A stretch of DNA of 64,000 nt from Actinostola sp. cb2023 (GCA_033675265.1 JAUJYZ010000272.1:246953-310952); one strand, 5' to 3'. Positions 46,124 through 57,500 are shown, counted from the first letter of the stretch. Program-made: numbers and translations. Notes: generated from the letters alone by a model not told the origin.

Positions 46124-47063
46124 TACGGTTAGCAAATCATTACATTTTGGTGGTCCATTCGATATTTTTTCTGCATACAAGAAATGTTCGCGCTTCGGCA
46201 CTATTATTGCTGCCGCCTCGTCAGCCTCGCGTCTTCGCTCGGCTGACTCGTTGGCAACTAGAATTTACTTATTGTATATTATTCTAAACTGATGTTTCTT
46301 ACCGTGAATAAATACATTTTTGTTTGCATGTCTGTCTGCCTCGATTAGTATTTACCCCTCGTATCTATAACGACAATCAGTAATTTGCATAATATAATAA
46401 TAAGTGAGCAAAATAAAATAATGAAATAAAATAAAATAATTTAAATAGTCTAATTTATATATGGAAGATCATACAAAAGCCCATCAATTTCAATAAAACA
46501 TCGTAACGTTATAATTATATGATCATTTAAAGCTTGCTTATGCGTAGACTTGACTGACCAGGCTAGTCAGTCCAAAGCTCAATTTTTCGCTATAATTTTG
46601 TACGATTAGTAGAATCGCTCTAAAATTTTGCAGGTTTATTTCTGCTTGTATTTTGTTCGAAGAGATCGCTATAAGTACTTTAATATATTACTGTTTCTGT
46701 AGTGGACGAGATATTACTAATAATAATAACAATAATAACAATAATAGTAAAAATAAAAATAAAAGTAATTATTATTATTGTGATGTCGATTGAATAGAAT
46801 GGGATAGGATGGAATGGAATCGGAAATGTCCAGATCAGACCCTAAAATTCTCATATTTCACTATAAACTGATTCCCAATCCTATAGACTTGTAACTTTGA
46901 AGACACCCTTATGTTAATTGAAGACCTTGTAGAAGTAACGCTCTAAAGCCTTATGCCATGGTCTAGACGGCAACATGGAAATTATTGAGAATGAGTAAAC
47001 CATTCTTGAAAATCCACCGGGATTTAAAACAATATAAATAGCCTTTTAAATGAACGAGTATAG
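46124..47063. other. No supported gene
   Basis: AT-rich spacer with ATA/AAT microsatellites (about 46,395-46,445 and 46,716-46,765). Nothing coding was recognised. Confidence 0.5.
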
Positions 47064-47069
47064 TTTATT
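47064..47069 (-). terminator. Likely poly(A) signal of the GPCR gene
   Basis: AATAAA on the minus strand, about 130 nt after the stop codon. It is the first canonical signal downstream of the gene. Confidence 0.5.
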
Positions 47070-47196
47070 TCTTACAATTTACAATGTATATCTAGTGAAT
47101 AAGAGTTCTCTCAAGCTAAATAGAAATTGAAATACAGAAGTTTCAAGTGTCACTTAGAGTCTTTTTCAGTGATGGTTGAAGTGGTCAACAGTTGGC

Positions 47197-48132
47197 TCAC
47201 TGACATTGGCACCGAACACTTCGCATCAACTGAACAAGAGCATTACGCATTGCTGGTATTCTCCAGAAATAAATGACTGGGTTTAACAAACTGTTTAACA
47301 TGAGAAGTGTATTAGTTGATGTGTTAGCAATAAACTGTTCTATTCCTGTTTTTCTGGTCACAATGAATGTAGTTTGAGTAAACAAAGTAGGACAATAACA
47401 CAACAAAAATACACAAGTAATGTAATACATCGTGTTGACCGATCTCTTGTATCTCTGCATCTTTATGGTTGGCTGTGCTGATTGCTGTTGAGATTGGTTG
47501 TCTGCTAAGTGTCGGCGAAGGAATCGAGACATTTTCAACATCAAAAAGACATTTAGTAGAATGACAAAAAATGAAAAAATTACATCAACCATTTCCACCG
47601 CCGGATGTTCTACCATTACATAGAACAAACCCCACGACAAACTGAGAATCCAAATTGTTATTACAGCTATACAAGACCGCTTAGTTGTGACAAGTATTTG
47701 GTATCTTAAATGCATGTGAATAGCAAGAAATCGATCGATAGTGACGGCGGTGACTGTTAGAAAGGATGCTGTTACCAATAGAGGGAAAACTTTACTTACT
47801 ATGATCAAACCGATTTTCCATAAGGGAACATTTCTCGTCCACTGCGCAAACATAAGAGAAAAATAGGCCGGCTGTAGTACAACACCAACACTAAAGTCAG
47901 AGATGGCTAAACTAAGAATAAGGATGTAGGAAGGGGTTCGTAAAGACGTCGTCTTCACAAAAGTCAAGATGGTCAAGAAGTTTGAAATCGAAGCCAGGAA
48001 GGAGCTCACAGCATTAATGACCATCATGGACACAAAAAAGTTTCGAAAGTGAGCATCTGTTTCCAAACTGAGCATCAAGTCAAATCCTCTTGCTGTTTTC
48101 AGTCCCTCTGTTGTTGAATTGTTCGTATTCAT
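47197..48132 (-). CDS. Orphan class A (rhodopsin-like) GPCR, intronless
   Basis: 311 residues with seven hydrophobic segments. Family landmarks: N51 in TM1, LSLAISD (D79) in TM2, DRFLAIH (DRY variant, 133-135) after TM3, CYCP with P248 in TM6, and NPVIY (284-288) in TM7. N-terminal NNST and NTS sites may be glycosylated. There is no Cys at the usual TM3 start and the second extracellular loop is very short (about VEHPAVEMVD). TM5 also lacks the usual Pro. These traits are shared with MECA-cluster receptors (melanocortin, cannabinoid, S1P, adenosine group; family knowledge). The ligand cannot be predicted. The GPCR acts at the plasma membrane through G proteins. Confidence 0.9.
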   Translation of the reverse strand: MNTNNSTTEGLKTARGFDLMLSLETDAHFRNFFVSMMVINAVSSFLASISNFLTILTFVKTTSLRTPSYILILSLAISDFSVGVVLQPAYFSLMFAQWTRNVPLWKIGLIIVSKVFPLLVTASFLTVTAVTIDRFLAIHMHLRYQILVTTKRSCIAVITIWILSLSWGLFYVMVEHPAVEMVDVIFSFFVILLNVFLMLKMSRFLRRHLADNQSQQQSAQPTIKMQRYKRSVNTMYYITCVFLLCYCPTLFTQTTFIVTRKTGIEQFIANTSTNTLLMLNSLLNPVIYFWRIPAMRNALVQLMRSVRCQCQ

Positions 48133-50533
48133 GTTTGGCTGTGACGATTTCAGTGTTAATTTCGATCGCTCAGTTTCTCACTGAACATCCAAAGCAACTG
48201 CAGTTTGTTGCAGAATCTCGACCTAGAAACGATTGTCAAATATCATTCTGTAGATTGGTAATTCAGGTGTTCCAATCTTTACTGAACTTGTACACCTTGA
48301 AACTTGTGAACATGGACGCTTGTATTGTACAAGGAGTGTACTTGGCGACTTCTAACGCGAATCAGACTCGAACCCCGACGTCTCTGCAGCCCCGAAAATA
48401 CTCCCCTGGATGGATTTCTCGAAGTCTGTACGCTTTCAGTTGTCTCAGATCGATTTTATACAGTGCGTTCAGCAGGAATTTCGTGTCTTGATCTGTATTC
48501 TCTCCTAAAGTGCGGCGGTTTGACTGATAGGAAGAGATCGATCCCACTTGATAATTGCATTGAAGATCGTTCTATCATTGGACGAAATGGTGAGGTTTAG
48601 GTGTCCATCTCAGCAGTAGTTTTGAATATGGATCGAAGCCCGACTTAATTTTATAATTGTAGGGTGATTGACTATTACTGAGACATCTGCTGTTATATTG
48701 GATTATCGTGATGATGAAATAAGCTGCAAACGTGGAATATTCGAGAACTGAGATGGGTTCGTTTGGAAAACCAAAATGGACTTGAAACTTTTGGAAAAAA
48801 TTGACCAAAAAGGAAAATGGTGAAAACGTGCATGTACGGGATCCAGATAACTTCATTAGTTTCAAAGTCTACGTACTGTTTTAAAGACCAACATTGTTTA
48901 ATCACAGTGTATCGTATCTCACAAATGCTATCGGGACTGTTGAATCAACGTGATCTGGTCGTCGATCTATATGTGCTGTGTGAAAAAAGCTTGCATGTGA
49001 AGCTGCTTGAAATGGAATATATAATGACGCAGCTGGTAATACTTTCCTCGTTTCAGAGGAAATTGGTTTTCGAATTGGTCGTCGTATTTTGTCTAATGTG
49101 CAGCTGGTATTTCACTAATTTTAGTCCAATATTGCAAATGTTTTTCACGATTTTCGTGAGCCGATACTTTTTGTTTACATTCATCAATTTTTCCCGCCTA
49201 AACGGGGCGGCCGCGTTGAAACATTAGACGTTAAGCATCACGTTTACGGCGAACGCCAAACGTCAGATTGACTTTTAAGTTTCGTTTTAAAAGCGTCAAA
49301 TAAACGGGAAAAACTTCCAAATGAATACTTATGATTTTAAGAACGAGAAAATGACCTCATTTACGACTAAACGCGAAAGGATGGAGAGCAACTGCAGCAA
49401 AACCATGATCACGTGTACAGTTTTGAGCGTGGTCCGTACCGAGTTTTTTCCACGGCCTTACATAAAAAGCGGGGAACGAGTTCCCATAACTTCCTGTACG
49501 GACCGAGCAAGCGAGGTTAATAAGATATTTATTATATAGCTTTTCCTTACTTTTCTGTTTTCAGCGGGCCATACGGGAAGTTACGGCCCGCCAATTGACC
49601 AAAAAGAGCGCGCGTACAGTATCTGTGCTATATAAATACTCGTTACATTTGTAAGTGAATGCTGTGAGTTGTAATAATTGATAAATATATAAATAAGACA
49701 ATAATATAACTACTGATTTATGAACGAATTAAAAATGCAGAATAAGGATGATATGAACGTTAACAAATACTTATTTTCGAGATATTTTGGTTTGTTGAAA
49801 TTTTCAAGAGTATGAAAATGTCAAATTACGGAATCATAATCATAATTCCATAATAATTTTACATTCAAAAGAAGCGTTCTTTGACAAAAAACAAAAAAGA
49901 TTTGAAGATTAACTGATTAAGTTCACTTATAGGTTTGGACCTCCTGTGCTTCAACTGATGGCGACTGGCCTTCTGACGAGTGATACAACCTGAGTTGATG
50001 ATTTCGCTTGATACACATCTTCCTTTTCATCACGTTTCATCAAAAGTCAGTCTTGAATATTAGTACGTACTACACTGAAGTATATAAGGGAGAAGATTAA
50101 TGCACAGTAGTATTTTAGTCCAGTCCAGATGTACTCGATTTCATTTCTGAGTGTAATGTACGTGTATAGCCGCCAAAGAACGTGTTCGAGCACCCGTGTA
50201 ATGTTATTACCACCGCTGATCATAAGTACTGCGTGCTCCGAAAATCGATCATCTAAGCTAACAGAAATCTCGATTGTTGCCAGCCAGCATTAAAAGACGG
50301 CACGAGTTTCGCTGTTCGATACCCTCATATTTTAGTTGTTTAAAATCATATAGAAGAGCCGGTATAGGGAGCTCTAATAACTAGCTGTATATGCATGGAT
50401 GATTGTATTTTGAAAAATGTGGCCATTTACTGGTTCCGAGACATCCTTCCCGTCACACCTTCTTTGATTCATGATTTGAATCATATACGCTTGAGCGTAA
50501 TATTTACTTGCATATTCGATTCATGATTTGAAT
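48133..50533. other. No supported gene
   Basis: Upstream region of the GPCR, then non-coding DNA. Open frames such as 48,090-48,491 and 48,817-49,227 (plus) lack recognisable domains. A weak inverted pair (GTCCGTACCGAGTTTTTTCC...ACTTCCTGTACGGACCGAG) lies at about 49,431-49,505. GATTCATGATTTGAAT is repeated at about 50,469 and 50,518. Confidence 0.5.
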
Positions 50534-50535
50534 TA

Positions 50536-50942
50536 CCGTAAATGCTCGATTTAGCCCTCCGGGCGCTTATAAAACTGTTAGACCTCTAGAGGGAGGCGCT
50601 TATTCGAGGGGGGCGCTTAATGGCAGCAGGGCGCTTATTTCTTTTCTCCGATGTTGAACTCAATGTTTTCTTTATTACCGGTATACGGTACTGTAACATA
50701 CATATACAGTGAATACAAATAGTAAACATGTACCGTGCGATACTTGGTAAACGCAAGTTTTACTTGATTAAATAATACAAGAGTAGTTTCTGCATTTCCT
50801 ATAGCGGGAGGGAGAGCTTCTTGGAAGGAGGGGGCGCTTATTGGAAGGGGGGCGCTTATAATTTTTTTTAGACCTCTAAGGTGGGGCGCTTATTCGAGGG
50901 GGGCGCTTATTGGAAGCAGGGCGCTTAATCGAGCATTTACGG
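50536..50942. mobile_element. MITE with CCGTAAATGCTCGA termini and TA duplication
   Basis: CCGTAAATGCTCGATTTAG and inverted TCGAGCATTTACGG are flanked by TA on both sides (50,534-50,535; 50,943-50,944), the target of Tc1/mariner-type elements. The interior has at least six GGGCGCTTAT words, in two clusters. Non-coding. Confidence 0.85.
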
Positions 50943-50944
50943 TA

Positions 50945-51777
50945 TATATGCTTGAGCGATTTTATTTAACCCGTGGATACATTTTGCTTCTTGTTTCGTG
51001 ACTGTTCTCACTAGCTTACACTTTTCCACGGGTTGAATAAAGACGCTCTACCCTTATAGTATTTATCATAGTATGATATTTTTATTATTTATTATTTTAT
51101 TCTTATCTCTTAACATAGTATTTATTTAGTTTTAGTATTTATATTATTAGTGTATTTTATTTTAGGGCCTCTATTGATAACAGATTTTTACAGCTTTGTA
51201 AATACTGATAGAGCTACCCTGTGTAAATAAAGGCATCTATCTATCTAATCTATAACACCGTAAAAAAGCGTACTAACTTACATGGAAACTAGTATGGTCT
51301 GCGTCGATGTATATTAAATGATAAATTCAATGGTTATAGGAAATCTATAACACCGTGAAAAGAGTAAAGTTAAAGTTAAAACGTTACTGATGTTTCGAGG
51401 CTTAACATTCAAAGAAATAGCGTGTGCAATTCTCCCTCTTTTCAACAACTACCTTTAGCTTTAGCTCTTCCGACGAAGGGCTAATGCTCGAAACGTCAGT
51501 AAAGTTAAGTACTCACTTTTTTTTACAGTGTTATGTAATCCTTTAAGCTTTGAATTAACCATTAAACACCATTACAATCCAGGCCCCGGTTTCACGAACG
51601 GTGAATAGCGCTATCCAACGTATAAAATTTATTGGATAACTGCATCAATTTTATCCGTTGGATAAGACTTATCCGGTCGATAGCGCTATTCACCTTTCGT
51701 GCAACCAGGGCCAGGACACTTATAAAAGGAATCCAGTCACTCAGTCATTGTCACATTTATTGTACAAGTGATGATGT
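50945..51777. other. No supported gene; Penelope-type motif
   Basis: CTCTTCCGACGAAGGGCTAATGC...CGAAACGTCAGTAA near 51,465-51,500 resembles the end of Penelope-like retroelements. AATCTATAACACCGT(A/G)AAAA occurs at about 51,249 and 51,346 and again at 63,587. The 3' end of the HSPA14-like transcript lies at about 51,740. Confidence 0.5.
51756..51761 (-). terminator. Poly(A) signal of the HSPA14-like gene
   Basis: AATAAA on the minus strand, about 17 nt after the stop codon (51,778-51,780), implying a very short 3' UTR. Confidence 0.65.
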
Positions 51778-51853
51778 TTATGTGGTTTCTATAGTAACAT
51801 CGGTTGTCTTGTTTGATTCTCGCTCCACCAAGTGAACGTGCATGGAGCCATCC
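51778..51853 (-). CDS. HSPA14: HSPA14-like, last exon
   Basis: Follows TTTCTTTGTAG. It completes the split Lys codon of the previous exon, then DGSMHVHLVERESNKTTDV and the end TIETT, stop TAA at 51,778. It matches the last beta-strand of the short HSPA14 C-terminal domain; there is no EEVD tail, as expected for this class. Confidence 0.8.
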
Positions 51854-52069
51854 CTACAAAGAAAACGAATCATAAGTCGATGAGCGTCGCGTGACGATTC
51901 CAAATATTCATGAGCGACATTGGTAAAAAATGTACCGAGCATGCGTCAACTGAAAAAGAAATGTCACGCAATAGGAACGCAAACTGTCACGCAAACTGTC
52001 ACGCAATAGTCACACGAAATCTATAGGTGTTTTTTGTTTTTTCATTTTATTTTCGTTAGAATAACTTAC

Positions 52070-52140
52070 TTTCTGACGTGAAACGTTGCAGAGAATTTGA
52101 GCTGGCCCTTCGGCATGGCAGACAATTCCTTCAACACAAT
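52070..52140 (-). CDS. HSPA14: HSPA14-like, exon 7 of those seen
   Basis: Between a TTGTTACAG acceptor and a GTAAGT donor. It encodes IVLKELSAMPKGQLKFSAT and the end FHVRK, aligning without gap with the VVLQDL...LTMKR part of human HSPA14 (memory). Phase 0 start, phase 2 end. Confidence 0.8.
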
Positions 52141-52289
52141 CTGTAACAAGCAATATTATTATTCAACACAATTCATTGGGTGTGATTACGGCTCTTTGAA
52201 AGCAAAATAAAACAAAACATTCAAGATAAGTGTTGTTTGTAATAAATAGGCAACTTGCACTAATTGGTCACGTAACCCCAACCTCCTTA

Positions 52290-52790
52290 AATCCAACAGC
52301 AGTGTCAAAATGAAGTCCAGAAATGAAAAGAGCAGCTCGAAATTAGCAAAAGGGCGAAGTTTCAGCTCATAATGTCTCACACAGGAGAAATGACATTTAA
52401 AATAATTTTATTAGGATTCGTATTGGAAAATGTGCTGGATTGCAAGCTCTTGCCATCCAATGCATTTTCCAAACAAAATCTTAGAAAACGATCAATTTTA
52501 TTTTTAATGTCATTTCTCCTGTGTCAGACATTATGCGCTGAAACTTCGCTCTTTACTAATTTCGAGCTGCTCTTTTCATTTCTGGAATTCATTTTGACAA
52601 CGCTGTTCGATTTAAAGGCGATGGAGTCACGTGACTTCTTAGTAAAACAGTTAGAGCTGCATCTACACGAGCAAGTCTTCCTTGTCAAGGAAAAATTGGC
52701 GATGTTTTTGTCGTCTACACGAGCAAGTCTTCCTTGACAAGGAAAACTTGTCAAGGAAAATTTGCTCGTGTAGATGCGGCTTAGCTCTTA
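52290..52790. repeat. Inverted repeat plus CTTGACAAG-type repeats in intron
   Basis: 52,290-52,620 folds back (AATGAAAAGAGCAGCTCGAA / inverse; CAGGAGAAATGACATT / inverse). 52,640-52,785 carries CTACACGAGCAAGTCTTCCT and CTTGTCAAGGAAAA units shared with 37,360-37,955. Non-coding. Confidence 0.7.
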
Positions 52791-53180
52791 CAAACAACAG
52801 TCTTACTGATTAATAGGAAGGCCTACTCTACTGTACAGAAATAGATGACCGCCGTTAATACTCATGTGACGTCATGGTCAACGTCATCAACAACTCATTA
52901 TGTTAGCCTTCTGGAGTGAAAAGGCTCAAGTTTTAATAGAGTCGTCGTTTTCGTATGAGTGGGAACCCTGTGGTACCATGACACTCAAATGGCTTCCTTT
53001 CTGAACCAATCAAAAAGCGTGCAGATCTATGCATCTCATTCAATCAAATTCTTTCAATACGGCACGATACCGTAACGACTCTATGCCTTTTGCAGCTTAC
53101 TGTCAACAGAAGTACAGCCGCCATGTTGGGTGAACTAATGATGCTTTATAAGGTAATTTGTCGCTTGGTAATCACATGAG

Positions 53181-53253
53181 TTCCCAGTGGCTCAGTGGTT
53201 AGAGCGCCTGACTAGTATCCAGGAGGTCACGGGTTCAAATCCCGTCTGGGCTC
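53181..53253 (+). tRNA. tRNA-like gene, anticodon AGT (Thr-type), antisense in intron
   Basis: The order of arms is right: D arm GCTC-AGTGGTTA-GAGC, anticodon arm CCTGA-CTAGTAT-CCAGG, T arm ACGGG-TTCAAAT-CCCGT. Box A (TGGCTCAGTGG) and box B (GGTTCAAATCC) look functional, and T5 tracts follow. However, the first two acceptor pairs and one anticodon-stem pair are mismatched (TTCCCAG against CTGGGCT). It may be a degenerate tRNA or a tRNA-derived SINE head rather than a working tRNA-Thr. Confidence 0.55.
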
Positions 53254-53369
53254 AGTATTTTTCTGACTCTTTTTACGCTTGATGAAACCTTACGAACTAC
53301 ATTACTAATGATGCTTTGTTATGGCATTAGCAGGGTGTAACTCTGTAGTAGTGCTGTTCAGTGATTTAC

Positions 53370-53444
53370 CTTGCACAGCAGTGTCTTACTCGATTGTTGG
53401 TTCATCAAGTCGTCTACTTCAAAAACTGACAAACAAACACTTTC
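53370..53444 (-). CDS. HSPA14: HSPA14-like, exon 6 of those seen
   Basis: 25 codons between a TTTTCAG acceptor and a GTAAAT donor, phase 0 both ends. It encodes ESVCLSVFEVDDLMNQQSSK and then TLLCK, aligning with SSVCLELYESDG... of HSPA14. Confidence 0.8.
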
Positions 53445-53490
53445 CTGAAAAGCCAACACAGTCGTCATGACAACATTCTGCTCATTATTC

Positions 53491-54046
53491 AATAGTCCCC
53501 TTCACAGTTCCCTGCGCCATCTTGAATTATAACATAGCATTGATATAACGCGCGCTCTGATTGGCTAATAAGCGTGCGCGAGCGTGCATCCATAACTCAA
53601 TGGACGCACGCTCACGTCATCGGCATAGCGCGCGCTCTGAAATCAATTGGAAAATAAAATTGTTTTATATGAATTTGCAGTAACTATGTTATAAAAGGAA
53701 TGGTCAACGCTTCAGCTGTGCGTCCATCGAGTTATGGATGCGCTTGGTCGGCTGCTAAGCACTCAAGAAGCTAGAGTGCTCTTACGCTTCTCTCGTGCTT
53801 AGCAGTCTCCCGCGTGCATCCATAACTTGATGGACGCACGCTGAGCGTTGACCATTCCTTCAAGGTAGCCGTGCCTTTGCATGGAAGCGAGACCAACGGT
53901 GACCGTGCAATGATAGAGACATGTGAATAATTGTCTAATATGTTAAAAAAGGTCTCTATCATTGCAAGGTCACCGTTGGTCTCGCTTCCATGCAAAGGGA
54001 CGGCTACCTTTCAAGATGGCGCTGGGAACTGTGAAGGGGACTATTG
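53491..54046. repeat. MITE copy 2 (AGTCCCCTTCACAG termini) with a nested hairpin insertion
   Basis: Same family as 41,699-42,010: CAATAGTCCCCTTCACAG and the inverse at the ends, AGGTAGCCGTGCCTTTGCA inside. Between GCGCCATCTTGA and CAAGGTAGCC about 335 bp are inserted (53,528-53,861). That insert is itself a hairpin with GTGCGTCCATCGAGTTATGG / inverse arms. This copy retains the empty site for the 87-bp insertion seen at 41,756. Confidence 0.8.
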
Positions 54047-54094
54047 TGTAGCGAACTCGCGCCATCAGCACTCTTTCGTCTAATTTGCATTTAT

Positions 54095-54162
54095 TAATAA
54101 TAATAATAATAATAATAATAACAACAATAATAATAATAATAATAATAACAACAACAACAATG
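54095..54162. repeat. (TAA)n / (CAA)n microsatellite
   Basis: Imperfect TAA run interrupted by CAACAACAA blocks, in the intron just downstream of exon 54,184-54,282. Confidence 0.9.
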
Positions 54163-54183
54163 TACAGAACAACGTTTTCGTAC

Positions 54184-54282
54184 CTGGTTGTCTTGTGAAG
54201 TAGTAAATGTGTATGTTCGCCTGAGAGGGAATGGAGACAACTTGGGGATGACTGGAACCAATCTTGGATCATTAGCATCCAC
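54184..54282 (-). CDS. HSPA14: HSPA14-like, exon 5 of those seen
   Basis: 33 codons between a CAG acceptor and a GTACGA donor, phase 0. It encodes VDANDPRLVPVIPKLSPFPL and then RRTYTFTTSQDNQ, the start of the substrate-binding domain (compare VIPRGTPLP...TFTTAADNQ in general Hsp70). Confidence 0.85.
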
Positions 54283-54646
54283 CTGACCATCATAACACAG
54301 TTAATTATTATTTTTCGGTCCGGTATCCTAAGAAATCGCGCGCTCTGATTGGTTGTTGAAGCGGGCGGTATTTTCTATATCTGACCACGGTCCACGGTAT
54401 CCTAGCATTATGTATTCAATTTCCTCACGTGGAATTTCAATTTGAGATGCAAAAGTACACGGCATTGTGAGAAATGAATGTAATGCCGCTGCAATCAACT
54501 CGCAGTTCCACGCGCAGTAATTGAAAACATAATGAATCACGTGACTTTATTGTAGTATTGTAGTCTTTTCATCTGGACAACTTTTTTGAGAATGACTGTA
54601 TATTAGAATTATTTGACATACAAGATTTATTGGATGGAAAACTTAC

Positions 54647-54733
54647 AGAAACACAGATAGTTCTTGCCATACATTCTAGTTCAGCCAATAAGCCGGGTTC
54701 TCGTTCTTCTTTGCTTCCCTGAAGAAGAGATGC
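54647..54733 (-). CDS. HSPA14: HSPA14-like, exon 4 of those seen
   Basis: 29 codons from GCTTTCAG to GTAAGT, phase 0. It encodes ASLLQGSKEEREPGLLAELE and then CMARTICVS, the linker between nucleotide-binding and C-terminal domains. The intron before it (54,734-57,097) holds the 49-bp minisatellite. Confidence 0.85.
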
Positions 54734-54782
54734 CTGAAAGCATTTGATGGATTGCATATTAGTAGGGGATGGGTGGGTAAGC

Positions 54783-56581
54783 AACACCATACTACAGCTG
54801 TGTACTGTCAGTAAGTTAGTACCTGTATAGCAGCACCATACTACAGCTGTGTACTGTCAGTAAGTCAGTACCGTACATCAGTACCATACTACAGCTGTGT
54901 ACTGTCAGTAAGTCAGTACCTATATAGCAGTACCATACTACAGCTGTGTACTGTCAGTAAGTCAGTACCTGTATAGCAGTACCATACTACAGCTGTGTAC
55001 TGTCAGTAAGTCAGTACCTGTATAGCAGTACCATACTACAGCTGTGTACTGTCAGTAAGTCAGTACCTGTATAGCAGTACCATACTACAGCTGTGTACTG
55101 TCAGTAAGTCAGTAACTGTATAGCAGTACCATACTACAGCTGTGTACTGTCAGTAAGTCAGTACCTGTATAGCAGTACCATACAGCAGCTGTGTACTGTC
55201 AGTAAGTCAGTACCTGAATAGCAGTACCATACAGCAGCTGTGTACTGTCAGTAAGTCAGTACCTATATAGCAGTACCATACTACAGCTGTGTACTGTCAG
55301 TAAGTCAGTACCTGTATAGCAGTACCATACTACAGCTGTGTACTGTCAGTAAGTCAGTACCTGTATAGCAGTACCATACTACAGCTGTGTACTGTCAGTA
55401 AGTCAGTACCTGTATAGCAGTACCATACTACAGCTGTGTACTGTCAGTAAGTCAGTACCTGTATAGCAGTACCATACTACAGCTGTGTACTGTCAGTAAG
55501 TCAGTACCTATATAGCAGTACCATACTACAGCTGTGTACTGTCAGTAAGTCAGTACCTGTATAGCAGTACCATACTACAGCTCTGTACTGTCAGTAAGTC
55601 AGTACCTGTATAGCAGTACCATACTACAGCTGTGTACTGTCAGTAAGTTAGTACCTGTATAGCAGCACCATACTACAGCTGTGTACTGCCAGTAAGCCAG
55701 TACCTGTATAGCAGTACCATACTACAGCTGTGTACTGTCAGTAAGTCAGTACCTGTATAGCAGTACCATACTACAGCTGTGTACTGTCAGTAAGTTAGTA
55801 CCTGTATAGCAGCACCATACTACAGCTGTGTACTGTCAGTAAGTCAGTACCTGTATAGCAGTACCATACTACAGCTGTGTACTGTCAGTAAGTCAGTACC
55901 TGTATAGCAGTACCATACTACAGCTGTGTACTGTCAGTAAGTCAGTACCTGTATAGCAGTACCATACTACAGCTGTGTACTGTCAGTAAGTCAGTACCTG
56001 TATAGCAGTACCATACTACAGCTGTGTACTGTCAGTAAGTCATATAGCAGCACCATACTACAGCTGTGTACTGTCAGTAAGTCAGTACCTGTATAGCAGT
56101 ACCATACTACAGCTGTGTACCGTCAGTAAGTCAGTACCTGTATAGCAGTACCATACTACAGCTGTGTACTGTCAGTAAGTCAGTACCTGTACAGCAGTAC
56201 CATACTACAGCTGTGTACTGTCAGTAAGTCAGTACCTGTATAGCAGTACCATACTACAGCTGTGTACTGTCAGTAAGTCAGTACCTGTATAGCATTACCA
56301 TACTACAGCTGTGTACTGTCAGTAAGTCAGTACCTGTATAGCAGTACCATACTACAGCTGTGTACTGTCAGTAAGTCAGTACCTGTATAGCAGTACCATA
56401 CTACAGCTGTGTACTGTCAGTAAGTCAGTACCTGTATAGCAGTACCATACTACAGCTGTGTACTGTCAGTAAGTCAGTACCTGTACAGCAGTACCATACT
56501 ACAGCTGTGTACTGTCAGTAAGTCAGTATCTGTATAGCAGTATCATACTACAGCTGTGTACTGTCAGTAAGTCAGTACCTG

Positions 56582-56653
<72 letters not shown>

Positions 56654-57097
56654 TAAATAAAGCAGTACCATACTACAGCTGTGTACTGCCAGTAAGCCAG
56701 TACCTGTATAGCAGTACCATACTACAGCTGTGTACTGTCAGTAAGTCAGTACCTGTATAGCAGTACCATACTACAGCTGTGTACTGTCAGTAAGTCAGTA
56801 CCTGTATAGCAGTACCATACTACAGCTGTGTACTGTCAGTAAGTCAGTACCTATATAGCAGTACCATACTACAGCTGTGTACTGTCAGTAAGTCAGTACC
56901 TGTATAGCAGTACCATACTACAGCTGTGTACTGTCAGTAAGTCAGTACCTGTATAGCAGTACCATACTACAGCTGTGTACTGTCAGTAAGTCAGTACCTG
57001 TATAGCAGTACCATACTACAGCTGTGTACTGTCAGTAAGTCAGTACCTGTATAGCAGTACCATATACTACAGCTGTGTACTGTCAGTAAGTCAGTAC
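54783..57097. repeat. 49-bp minisatellite derived from an exon/5' splice site, about 45 copies
   Basis: In the gene's sense (minus) direction each unit reads GTACTGACTTACTGACAGTA, CACAGCTGTAG, then TATGGTACTGCTATACAG. The last 18 bases equal the end of exon 57,098-57,226 with one change, and the following GTACTGAC equals its donor. The unit touching the exon (about 57,048-57,097) is the most exon-like, with TATATGG. (TAA)n interrupts the array at about 56,583-56,660, and one unit (about 56,040) has a short deletion. Confidence 0.95.
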
Positions 57098-57226
57098 CTG
57101 TATAGCAGCACCATATGCTGTGATTTCATCAGGATTAATACGTCTACAGATTTCTTTACCAACAAAATAATCTTTTAGCATTTGTTGTATTTTAGGGATC
57201 CATGTAGTTCCACCAACTAAGATAAC
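57098..57226 (-). CDS. HSPA14: HSPA14-like, exon 3 of those seen
   Basis: 43 codons, phase 0 both ends, acceptor TTGTACAG, donor GTACTGAC. It encodes [20 protein letters not shown]...[14 protein letters not shown], the Hsp70 adenosine-binding segment (VGG-x-x-x-IPK...NPDE...AYGAA). The last 18 bases and the donor are the seed of the adjacent minisatellite. Confidence 0.92.
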
Positions 57227-57334
57227 CTGTACAATGTACACAAACAGCATCAAATGTAATTATATGGATAAGTTGCATGTCTGCTAATGGTACTATGTCC
57301 ACTGCTTCAATACTCTCGTTTCGAGTTTGTTTAG

Positions 57335-57500
57335 ACACCGCTGTACTCCTTGACAAAAGATTGTTGAATGTCAACACTTTTCCGCGTTCTCGTCGGTATT
57401 TGTGAATAATTTACACTGAATTGAGGCTTAGCCTGAGCAAATGCGTCTTTTGTCAAGGACAGCGGTCATCGCTTAACAACTCGAAACTGGAGTATTATTA
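57335..57500. repeat. MITE-like inverted repeat, copy 2
   Basis: CTGTACTCCTTGACAAAAGA and inverted TCTTTTGTCAAGGACAGCGG enclose TTGTGAATAATTTACA. Same family as 2870-3065. In the HSPA14-like intron. Confidence 0.75.

Noticed and set aside
48817..49227. 136-codon plus-strand frame with hydrophobic stretches
   Set aside because: No motif, no splice or promoter support, and AT-rich composition gives spurious hydrophobic residues.
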